The position numbers were made by a program, and so were the translations under genes. A stretch of DNA of 64,000 nucleotides. Origin: Anaerocolumna chitinilytica (GTDB taxonomy: Bacteria > Bacillota > Clostridia > Lachnospirales > Lachnospiraceae). The notes beneath the pieces are model-generated. The model saw only the letters and a list, made by a program, of their open reading frames with translations. It was not told the origin of the DNA and did not search any database. Shown one piece after another: positions 39,936 through 47,109 of the stretch; position 1 is the stretch's first letter; every line of letters starts with the position of its first letter. The stretch lies in NCBI RefSeq assembly GCF_014218355.1, contig NZ_AP023368.1, positions 5,271,501 through 5,335,500 of the forward strand, read 5' to 3'.

Positions 39936-40592
39936 CTATACTGCTTGTCCTATATAAGCAATATCCTTAAATGATTCCAGCCGGCCCTTGCAGTCTTGGT
40001 ATATCTCTTTGTAATGCTTGTCTCTCATGATTCCAGCTTCAATAACATGTAATATGATATTTTCTACCAGCTCCAAATTATTAAGCTGCGATATCGTGGC
40101 ATCATCCCTTTTCTTAATACCTGCGATCCCATTCGCTAACTTTGAATATGTCAGATACAGCATGTCCGCATGTTCACTTCCCTGGCTCTTTGCATACTCT
40201 ACCAGTTTCTGAATAGTATCAGTCTCTGATTTTCTGGTTAACTTTCCGTGGTACCGGGTTGCTATCCATTCGCTGGATTGTCGCTCTAGGATGAAGCGAC
40301 GCATTTCGTAGAATTGCTTTACTAACTCAATTTTAAACTTACGGACCTTTTCACTGTTTCTTAGGTAAGTCATAAGTAATGTGGCTTGTTCCTCGTTCAA
40401 AAGAAATAATTCAGTAGGTCTACCACCTGTACTTTCCTCATTTGAAATGAGCAAAGTCCCGAACTCTTCAAAGTCATTTTTGTACTTTTTAATAATTTCT
40501 CTGATTGCATGGTGTTGATTATTTGTACCTTCTGAGATTACTTTACTATTTGTGAATACATCATTTCCGCTAATGGAAACTAAATTATTCAA
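39936..40592 (-). CDS. Rha-family antirepressor/regulatory protein
   Basis: 218 aa. A TTG at 40592 has AAAGGAG six bases upstream; upstream codons in frame belong to no SD. The N-terminal Rha domain (NDVFTNSKVISEGTNNQHHAIREIIKKY; GRPTELFLLNEEQATLLMTYLRNS, seen in blocks) is clear. Rha proteins regulate phage development and are toxic to hosts lacking IHF in lambdoid cases. Second antirepressor of the region. Confidence 0.85.
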   Translation of the reverse strand: MNNLVSISGNDVFTNSKVISEGTNNQHHAIREIIKKYKNDFEEFGTLLISNEESTGGRPTELFLLNEEQATLLMTYLRNSEKVRKFKIELVKQFYEMRRFILERQSSEWIATRYHGKLTRKSETDTIQKLVEYAKSQGSEHADMLYLTYSKLANGIAGIKKRDDATISQLNNLELVENIILHVIEAGIMRDKHYKEIYQDCKGRLESFKDIAYIGQAV

Positions 40593-40608
40593 TATTTGCT
40601 CCTTTCTC

Positions 40609-40821
40609 CTATGCTCTTTTAAGTTCTGTAATATCGTTAATATCAGACAAGTCTTTCCCTTCATAATCAATCAAGAACTGCTCAAGAGCTTGCTTTCTTA
40701 CTCTAATGCTTCCGAGTTTTAATGCTGGAAGTTTTCCGGACTTAATAAGTTCATATATGTATGCCGGATTTGTTTTAAGTATCTTTGATACTTCCTTTAC
40801 TGTTAATACCATATCATCCAT
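40609..40821 (-). CDS. Excisionase-like HTH protein
   Basis: 70 aa MerR/HTH_17-type DNA-binding protein (LTVKEVSKILKTNPAYIYELIKSGKLPALKLGSIRVRKQALEQFL, in blocks). Such proteins are often recombination directionality factors. ATG has AGGTG upstream. Close to the operator at 40837, so it is likely under repressor control. Confidence 0.75.
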   Translation of the reverse strand: MDDMVLTVKEVSKILKTNPAYIYELIKSGKLPALKLGSIRVRKQALEQFLIDYEGKDLSDINDITELKRA

Positions 40822-40836
40822 ATTTTCACCTCTATA

Positions 40837-40853
40837 GTAACTTATTAAGTTAC
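40837..40853. promoter_or_regulatory. Operator, perfect GTAACTTA-T-TAAGTTAC palindrome
   Basis: 17-bp perfect odd palindrome overlapping the end of the Cro-like gene, just upstream of the excisionase-like gene. Same half-site as two elements in the divergent promoter region (41089, 41126). Confidence 0.7.
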
Positions 40854-41051
40854 ATCATCTGCAAAAAAAATATCCATAGGGTTTTCAATGTGCAACTCTT
40901 TAATCATTACACTAATTTCGTCACTTCCGAAGATTCCTTTTTTCATTTTTTCATAAAATGTTTGTGGAACAATATCAAGCTTTCTTGCTACTTGACTTTG
41001 TGTTAATCCGTTCTTTGCAATGATTCCTCGGAGTTCATTTACTTTAATCAA
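40845..41051 (-). CDS. Cro-like HTH regulator (DUF739-like)
   Basis: 68 aa. TTG start at 41051 with AAAGGAGG seven bases upstream; the ATG at 41069 lies before the RBS. HTH region NELRGIIAKNGLTQSQVARKLDIVPQTFYEKM, in blocks. The first early gene downstream of the minus-strand promoter, as Cro in lambda-like switches. Confidence 0.85.
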   Translation of the reverse strand: MIKVNELRGIIAKNGLTQSQVARKLDIVPQTFYEKMKKGIFGSDEISVMIKELHIENPMDIFFADDVT

Positions 41052-41088
41052 ACAATTTCCTCCTTTCATATTTTATTTAACCAATATA

Positions 41089-41177
41089 GTAACTTGTGAG
41101 GTTACTTTTATTATATCACCATAAAGTAACTTGTCAAGTGATTTTTTTGTTGACTTATAAGAATTTTATGATATAAT
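41089..41177. promoter_or_regulatory. Genetic switch: divergent promoters with two operators
   Basis: Minus-strand promoter TTGACA (complement of 41132-41137), 16 bp, TATAAT (complement of 41110-41115). Plus-strand promoter TTGACT (41150-41155), 16 bp, TATAAT (41172-41177). Operator GTAACTTGTGAGGTTAC at 41089-41105 lies on the early transcript start region, and GTAACTTGTCAAGTGAT at 41126-41142 covers the minus -35. The layout lets repressor occlude early transcription. Confidence 0.8.
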
Positions 41178-41217
41178 AAACACATAAATTTACATTAATT
41201 ATGAAGGAGATAAAGAA

Positions 41218-41556
41218 ATGACAATCGGGGACAGAATAAAAGAACTAAGGGAGGAAAGAAAGATAACTCAGGAGGAGTTAGCCAAATATATTAATACAAC
41301 TAAGCAGACAATTCACAAATATGAAAATAATATAGTGACTAATATTCCATCTGATAAAATAGAGAAACTATCCGAGATTTTCAGTGTATCTCCTGCTTTT
41401 TTAATGGGATGGACAACTTCTCAAAAAGAAGAAGTTAAAATATCGCCTCTTTATGAAGCATTAGAAAAATTAGATATAAAAGAAGAAGAATTAACAGAAG
41501 AGGAAGTATCTAACATTGTAAATTTTATTAATTTTATGAGATCAAATAAGAAATAA
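41218..41556 (+). CDS. CI-like lysogeny repressor, HTH_3
   Basis: 112 aa. XRE HTH at residues ~3-60 (GDRIKELREERKITQEELAKYINTTKQTIHKYE, in blocks). The C-terminal ~45 residues are acidic helices (LDIKEEELTEEEVSNIVNFINFM); there is no LexA-type peptidase domain, so induction by RecA cleavage is unlikely and control by the antirepressors is more likely. AAGGAGAT upstream. The integrase follows after 10 bp, so the two are co-transcribed from the plus promoter. Confidence 0.9.
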   Translation: MTIGDRIKELREERKITQEELAKYINTTKQTIHKYENNIVTNIPSDKIEKLSEIFSVSPAFLMGWTTSQKEEVKISPLYEALEKLDIKEEELTEEEVSNIVNFINFMRSNKK

Positions 41557-41566
41557 GGAGGTAACT

Positions 41567-42790
41567 ATGGAAGGTCACGTAAGGAAAAGAGGAGAAAAAT
41601 GGTATTATTCTTTTGAATCGGCAAGCGTAGACGGAAAAAGAAAAAGAATAGAAAGAGTAGGCGGTAGAACTAAAAAGGAAGCAGAAGCCGCATTGAGAAT
41701 TGCTCTGCAGGAATATAATAATGCAGGGCTTTTTTTTGAACCAAAACAAATATCTATAGCTGATTATATGGAATATTGGATGAATAATTACGTAAAAATA
41801 GAATGTAAGCCCAATACTCAGCGTATATATGGTGATATAATTAATCGTCATATTGACCCTTATTTAGGACAATTTAAATTAAACGCCATTACAGCACAAG
41901 TGCTTCAGCAACACATGAATCAACTATATGCTAAGGGTTTAAGCAAAAATTATCTAAGCAATATACTTGGAGTTTTATCAGGAGCGTTTCATTATGCTGT
42001 AGAACCAGGGCAATTTATTAAGGAAAATCCAATGGTTTATGTAAAAATGCCTAAATGTGCATTTAAAAAAGTTGAGACCGACCATAAGGTTATTACGGCG
42101 AAAGAATTCAATAGCATAATAGATAGATTTCCGTATGGGTCTCAATACTATATTATTCTTATGATATGTTTTTATACAGGACTTAGAATATCAGAATGCA
42201 CTGGTTTATCATGGGATAGAATTGACCTTGAAGGAAGAAAAATAACTATTGATAGAATAATTGTAAAGCATGCAGATAAGAAGTGGTATCTAGAAACTCC
42301 TAAGACTTATTCATCATATCGAACTGTTCCAATTGGAGATAAGTTGCTAGATTCCTTAAAAAAGCATAGAAAATGGCAATTAGAAAATAGAATTAAATAT
42401 GGAGAATTTTATAAACAATATTATTTTAGTAAAAGTAATATGATTTATGGATATGATAATTCAATAGAATATAAAACAACTGATGAAATAGTAGACTTTT
42501 TATGTACTCAAGATAACGGAACATTGGTAAATCCGGATTTATCTCGTTACTGTTCAAGAGTTATTAATTACGATTTAGGAATACAATTTAATTTTCATTC
42601 GCTTAGGCATACCCATGCAACAATTTTAATTGAAAGTGGAGCAAACATGAAAGATGTACAGCAACGTTTAGGGCACTCTCGATTAGCAACAACAATGGAT
42701 ACTTATGTAAAAGCTACCGAAAAAATGTCTTTAGAAACAGTAGATATATTTGAAAAAGCAGTCAATCTTGATTTGCCAACCAAAAAATAA
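41567..42790 (+). CDS. int: Tyrosine-type site-specific integrase
   Basis: 407 aa. N-terminal arm-binding domain (HVRKRGEKWYYSFES), SAM-like core-binding domain (~65-165) and catalytic domain. The Arg-His-Arg-His-Tyr set is present: TGLRISE near 206, the Lys in TPKTYSSYR, HSLRH near 344-347, LGHSR near 369 and Tyr in TYVKAT near 380. It catalyses integration at the rlmD 3' end and, with an excisionase, excision. A 16-bp inverted repeat overlaps its stop codon, and the attR core is about 85 bp downstream. Confidence 0.95.
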   Translation: MEGHVRKRGEKWYYSFESASVDGKRKRIERVGGRTKKEAEAALRIALQEYNNAGLFFEPKQISIADYMEYWMNNYVKIECKPNTQRIYGDIINRHIDPYLGQFKLNAITAQVLQQHMNQLYAKGLSKNYLSNILGVLSGAFHYAVEPGQFIKENPMVYVKMPKCAFKKVETDHKVITAKEFNSIIDRFPYGSQYYIILMICFYTGLRISECTGLSWDRIDLEGRKITIDRIIVKHADKKWYLETPKTYSSYRTVPIGDKLLDSLKKHRKWQLENRIKYGEFYKQYYFSKSNMIYGYDNSIEYKTTDEIVDFLCTQDNGTLVNPDLSRYCSRVINYDLGIQFNFHSLRHTHATILIESGANMKDVQQRLGHSRLATTMDTYVKATEKMSLETVDIFEKAVNLDLPTKK

Positions 42791-42818
42791 TTATGTTGGC
42801 ACTTGGTTGGCAAATCAA
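42768..42818. repeat. 16-bp inverted repeat and GTTGGCA arm-type sites
   Basis: TTGATTTGCCAACCAA (42768-42783) and TTGGTTGGCAAATCAA (42803-42818) are perfectly complementary and flank the integrase stop. The heptamer GTTGGCA occurs at 42774-42780 (reverse), 42795-42801, 42806-42812 and again at 42866-42872, matching copies at 2703 and 2722. This is likely the attP arm region; a transcription terminator role for the hairpin is the alternative. Confidence 0.6.
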
Positions 42819-42842
42819 ACAATATTGCTGCTATATTTTATT

Positions 42843-44225
42843 TTAGCTACTGTATTTACTACAAAGTTGGCAGACTGTCTCCACATGCCCTGTATGCCCA
42901 AACTGGTCAACCGCCTGCACTCTCTTAAGCTCATACCCTCTAGCTGACAGATATTTCAGGTCTCTTCCCAAAGTTGCGGGGTCACAGGATACATAAACTA
43001 CTTTCTTAGGTGCCATTAAGACAATGGTATCCAAAAGACTCTCTGCACAGCCTTTTCTTGGAGGATCCACAACAATTACATCGGCATAGATCTTTTCCTG
43101 CCCGAATTTTTCAGGCAATACTTCCTCTGCTGCTCCTATAAAGAATTCTGCATTTTCTATTCCGTTAATCCGTGCATTCTCTCTGGCATCCTCGATTGCC
43201 TGGGGAATAATCTCTACCCCATACACTTTCTTTGCTTTTGCAGCGAGAAAGAGGGAAATCGTACCGATACCGCAATACAAATCCCATACGGTTTCATTGC
43301 CCTCCAGACCAGCGAATTCCAGTGCTTTCTCATATAGCACTCTTGTCTGAACCGGATTGACCTGATAAAAGGAAAGCGGTGAGATGCGAAACTTTACTGC
43401 TCCGATATAATCCGTGATATAAGGTTCTCCCCATAGAGGCTTTATCTTATTCCCAAGGATAACATTGGTCTTCTCTTTGTTAATATTCAGGGAAATACTT
43501 GTCATTCCCTTGATATCCTTTAACTTGTTAACCAACTTCTCTTTACCCGGCAAATCATTTCCGTTTATAATCAGGCATACCATAATCTCTCCCGTTACAA
43601 AGCCGACACGGGTTAATATGTGCCTGATAAGCCCTTCATGAGTCTCCTCATTATAAATGCTGATTCTCTCTTCTTCCAGAAAGCTCCGAACACATCTGAT
43701 GATATCCTCATTTTCTTTTGCCTGAATACAGCAGTTCTCTGTATCAATAATGGTATGGGAGCCTCCAGCATAGAAACCAATTGCAAGCTTACCGTTTTTT
43801 ATTCCAACGGGGAATTGTGCTTTATTGCGGTAATAGTAGGGAGTTTCCATTCCTATGATTGGTTCCATTACATATCCCTCTGTAATGCCGCCCAACCTTT
43901 CGATACAGTCCGTTACCTTTTTCTGCTTTCTTCGAAGCTGCTCTTCATAATCAAGATGCTGCAGAGTACAGCCTCCGCACTGAAAAGCAATTTTGCACTT
44001 TGGCTCCACACGGTAAGGGGAGGGCTCTATTACTTCCACTAGCCTGGCATAGCCATAGTTTTTCTTACATTTCATAACATGAACCCGAACGGTATCTCCT
44101 ACCAGCGCATTCTTTACAAATAAAGTGTAGCCCTGGTACTTGCCGATACCTTCTCCGTCATTGCCCATGTCCTCTATGCGTATGATACATTCTTCATTTT
44201 TCTTTAAGATAGTATCTTCTTTCAA
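42843..44225 (-). CDS. rlmD: 23S rRNA uracil-C5-methyltransferase, RlmD/RumA type
   Basis: 460 aa, TTG start. N-terminal TRAM domain (IRIEDMGNDGEGIGK), 4Fe-4S ligands (KCKIAFQCGGC plus a later Cys in NCCIQ), and a SAM-dependent core (DLYCGIGTISLFLAA; DPPRKGC; VYVSCDPATLGRDL with catalytic Cys). The last residues are HTGHVETVCQLCSKYSS; the HVE Glu is the catalytic base in this family. The final nine residues come from the phage attP, replacing VLLTRKSVEIQ of the host. Which uridine is methylated cannot be told from sequence; RlmCD is an alternative. Confidence 0.92.
   Translation of the reverse strand: MKEDTILKKNEECIIRIEDMGNDGEGIGKYQGYTLFVKNALVGDTVRVHVMKCKKNYGYARLVEVIEPSPYRVEPKCKIAFQCGGCTLQHLDYEEQLRRKQKKVTDCIERLGGITEGYVMEPIIGMETPYYYRNKAQFPVGIKNGKLAIGFYAGGSHTIIDTENCCIQAKENEDIIRCVRSFLEEERISIYNEETHEGLIRHILTRVGFVTGEIMVCLIINGNDLPGKEKLVNKLKDIKGMTSISLNINKEKTNVILGNKIKPLWGEPYITDYIGAVKFRISPLSFYQVNPVQTRVLYEKALEFAGLEGNETVWDLYCGIGTISLFLAAKAKKVYGVEIIPQAIEDARENARINGIENAEFFIGAAEEVLPEKFGQEKIYADVIVVDPPRKGCAESLLDTIVLMAPKKVVYVSCDPATLGRDLKYLSARGYELKRVQAVDQFGHTGHVETVCQLCSKYSS
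42874..42896. other. attR core
   Basis: 23 bp matching 2568-2590 with one mismatch; inside the 3' end of the rlmD-like gene, encoding the catalytic-base motif. Right boundary of the prophage. Confidence 0.9.
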
Positions 44226-44281
44226 TGTTAATCCCTTTCAAATAACTCAATTTATTGGTAGTCTCTTCGTTAAGCTCTCAA

Positions 44282-45223
44282 CTAGAAAATGGTTCTTCTG
44301 ATATTTGCTTCAAAGAGTCTGTTCATACCAAGCCAGGTTGCTTTCTCATCACCGCTGTTTAAGAATTCGGTCATCGTCTGAAGCTTCGCATCAGTGTTAT
44401 CCGCGAAGTTTAAAGCCATTGCTTCTATAATAGAAGGCTTCTTGGGGGAGCCGTATTCCAGTTCTCCATGATGTGCCAGAATACAATGTTTTAGCTGTGA
44501 TGCTAATGCCACAGGAAATCCAGGCATTGTCCTAATCTTTGCTCCGATGACTTCTGTTCCGATATAGATATGCCCTAATAGCTGACCATCATCGGTATAA
44601 TCATTCTCCGGAAATACTGATAATTCCTCCATCTTGCCAATATCATGGAATATAGCAGCGCTAATAAGTAAATCCCTGTTAATCAAGGGATAATGATCTG
44701 CATAATAATCACACAATTTAGCTACCCCTAGTGTATGTTCTAAGAGTCCTCCCACAAAACCATGGTGAACACTTTTTGCAGCAGAATGCTTCTTAAAACG
44801 TTCTGCAAAGGAAGTGTCCTGCACAAAGAAACTCTCTAATAATTGTCGTAAATGAGGTTCTTTTACCTTACTGATGTATTTTAACAGTTCGCTATACATT
44901 TCATTGATGTTTTTTCCGGTGGTGGGAACAAAGTCCGAAGGATCATATTCGCCTTCATGGCTTCTGCGAACTCTTTTAATATTAAGCTGGAGCGCTCCCT
45001 GAAAATTTACCATCTGACCATCTACATGAATATATTCCATGCTCTCAAAATGGTCTATCCCCTGTGATAATTCCCATACCTTACCATCCAGTGTTCCGGA
45101 TTTATCCTGCAGCAGAAGAGAGTAATAACTCTTTCCGGCTTTTGTTTTCAGTACTTGTTTCGTTTTACAAAGATAGGTTTCTGATATCATATCCCCATCT
45201 CTTAAATCTCCTATATATCTCAT
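44282..45223 (-). CDS. yhaM: 3'-5' exoribonuclease YhaM-like
   Basis: 313 aa. OB-fold nucleic-acid domain at the N-terminus (SYYSLLLQDKSGTLDGKVW; VDGQMVNFQGALQLNI) followed by an HD domain (HHGFVGGLLEHTLGV; AAIFHDIGKMEEL; HCILAHHGELEYGSPKKP; NFADNTD). The complete YhaM architecture and usual length. Manganese-dependent 3' to 5' exonuclease on RNA and ssDNA in known members. Lies upstream of the rlmD-like gene with a 56-bp gap, so they may be co-transcribed. Confidence 0.93.
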   Translation of the reverse strand: MRYIGDLRDGDMISETYLCKTKQVLKTKAGKSYYSLLLQDKSGTLDGKVWELSQGIDHFESMEYIHVDGQMVNFQGALQLNIKRVRRSHEGEYDPSDFVPTTGKNINEMYSELLKYISKVKEPHLRQLLESFFVQDTSFAERFKKHSAAKSVHHGFVGGLLEHTLGVAKLCDYYADHYPLINRDLLISAAIFHDIGKMEELSVFPENDYTDDGQLLGHIYIGTEVIGAKIRTMPGFPVALASQLKHCILAHHGELEYGSPKKPSIIEAMALNFADNTDAKLQTMTEFLNSGDEKATWLGMNRLFEANIRRTIF

Positions 45224-45377
45224 CCTGACCTCTTTCTAATATCACACTTAGGAATACAATTCCTTTTTAACCGTTAAGTCTTATATTTTGTGACTTCCGG
45301 CAATTGTATGACTCATTATAACCCATGCGTGCCGCCATTTCAACCGCTTTCCTATCAGAACCTGGAATCCCCTTCGC

Positions 45378-45420
45378 AAAAGGCAACCGGACAGTTTCCC
45401 AAACTATCCGGTTGCCTTTA
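45378..45420. terminator. Bidirectional rho-independent terminator
   Basis: Nearly perfect stem AAAGGCAACCGGACAGTTT / AAACTATCCGGTTGCCTTT with a CCC loop; T-tracts on both strands. Ends transcription of the HtrA-like gene (minus). Confidence 0.9.
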
Positions 45421-45449
45421 TAATACATCTGCTGCCTAAATCAGCAAAT

Positions 45450-46820
45450 TTATTTTTTGTCATTTACTTTTCCAAGGACAACGGATAATTTGACCTCTTT
45501 CAATTTATCCTTCGTCATACGCTGTACCGTAACTACTACGGTATCCTTTGGACTTAGTTCTGTAATGGCATTATTAAAAGTTGCCACACTGTTAATAGGA
45601 CTGGCACCTACCTGAGTTATCATATCTCCTATTTGGAGACCCGCATCCAGTGCCGGGGAATTACTCTCCACCTCAGTTACACAGACAGCATTGTCAAGGC
45701 CTTGTTTCTCTAGAGCCTGTTTTGTCATATCCGTACACTTTATACCGAAATAACTTCGTTCTGTCTGGTTTACCATAGCCTGGATGGTTTTCTTTATTTT
45801 TGATATGCCAATCACGGTGCTTACATTTTCTTTTCCCTGGTCTTTTAGCTTATTGGTAATGATTCCAATAACGTCACCGCTTAAATTGATAACAATTCCA
45901 TCACTGCTTTCATTGGCGGTGATGTCTGTGGTAAATAAATCAACTTTATTATCCGTTATGTAGGTACCATAATTAATGCCCGATATAATGCCCAGTTCCA
46001 TTGACCCCACATATCCGTTAGGACTTCCAAGTGCTACAATAGGTGAGCCCACAATAAGAGAATAAGATTCACCAAGCTCAGCTGGTTTTAGGCCTTCCTC
46101 ATAAGCATCCGGTATATCTTCAAGGCTTGCCGCTAGAACTGCCAGATTCAAATCCTTATCATAATCCTGTATTCTGGCCTTAACAGATAAATCTTCGTTT
46201 ATCTGAAGCTTGATATCCTTGGCATCCTTTATCTTATCATAGGTTACCAGAATTAATAAATCCACTGAATTGTTCGCTAATATAAGTCCGGTTGTATTAT
46301 TTGTAACATCATAATTCTCGTTCTCATTCAAACCGTCAACCTTACTACTTGTACTGGTAATGTCAACAATTGAGCTGTTCACTCCTGTAGCCACTTCCCT
46401 GATTTCATAATAGATATTATTCAGGTCCTTTAAATCAGCTGACACATGGGTTTCAATATATGTGATTCCAGGTTTTGTACCATTCTTGCCGTTATCTTTT
46501 CCATTTTCGCCCTTAGCTGCTTCCGTAGGGGTTGCTGATGGAGTTGGCGTAGGAGATACGGCAGGACTATCTCCTGCTCCCGGGGTGATGGAAGGAAATT
46601 CTACGGTTTTCTTATCTCCCCCTTCTCCTAAAATCTTTACAATAATAGGATTAGCTAGGTAAAATACTAATGTTGCCACTACAGCGAACACACAAGCTAA
46701 AATAATCGTCCATAGAAGTGAGATAAGCATACGTGTCTTCCTGCTTCTTCTTCTGGACGATACCTGTTCCTGTATAAATAGATATTCATTGGAATCATTA
46801 TTGGGTTTATCTTCTGACAT
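45450..46820 (-). CDS. HtrA-like PDZ protein without catalytic triad (pseudoprotease)
   Basis: 456 aa from the ATG at 46820 (GGAGAG eight bases upstream; frame upstream is not gene-like). Cytosolic Arg-rich start, one transmembrane span (LLWTIILACVFAVVATLVFYLA, in blocks), a Pro/Thr-rich linker (SPTPTPSATPTEAA), a trypsin-like domain and a C-terminal PDZ (CVTEVESNSPALDAGLQIGD). At the catalytic positions the usual NNHVV is NNSVD, DLAVL is NLAVL and GNSGG is ESSDG, so His, Asp and Ser are all missing. Likely a membrane-bound scaffold or sensor. Confidence 0.85.
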   Translation of the reverse strand: MSEDKPNNDSNEYLFIQEQVSSRRRSRKTRMLISLLWTIILACVFAVVATLVFYLANPIIVKILGEGGDKKTVEFPSITPGAGDSPAVSPTPTPSATPTEAAKGENGKDNGKNGTKPGITYIETHVSADLKDLNNIYYEIREVATGVNSSIVDITSTSSKVDGLNENENYDVTNNTTGLILANNSVDLLILVTYDKIKDAKDIKLQINEDLSVKARIQDYDKDLNLAVLAASLEDIPDAYEEGLKPAELGESYSLIVGSPIVALGSPNGYVGSMELGIISGINYGTYITDNKVDLFTTDITANESSDGIVINLSGDVIGIITNKLKDQGKENVSTVIGISKIKKTIQAMVNQTERSYFGIKCTDMTKQALEKQGLDNAVCVTEVESNSPALDAGLQIGDMITQVGASPINSVATFNNAITELSPKDTVVVTVQRMTKDKLKEVKLSVVLGKVNDKK

Positions 46821-47109
46821 CTTTAATTCTCTCCGGTTATTCAATCTATGATGCTGTATCCGATAACTGACTTTGAATAAATCAGAACGTCTCAATTTTT
46901 TTCTCCCTATGGACAATCCGTAAATATATTGTAACATGGACTTATGAACATTGTATGAATGAATTGTAAACAAACACCAGCATCTCCTCTATTTTCAAAT
47001 TTATGGTTTTATTTTTACCCGAAATAAGGTAAAATGAGGAGTGTGGCGTATTTTATGCACAGTCAATCTCTGTGCAGCCTTATGAATTCGAGTTAAGAAA
47101 GAGGTTCCT

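Larger units (their letters stand above)
2568..42896. mobile_element. Prophage, siphovirus type, about 40.3 kb
   Basis: Bounded by near-identical 23-bp cores (2568-2590 and 42874-42896, one mismatch) and by an integrase next to the right core. The gene order is complete and canonical for Firmicutes siphophages, running right to left: lysogeny, early regulation, recombination and replication, packaging, head, tail, lysis. No frame-disrupted structural gene was seen, so it may be inducible. Plus-strand genes are limited to integrase and repressor, the left-end cargo and two small islands (28290, 39503). Confidence 0.95.
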
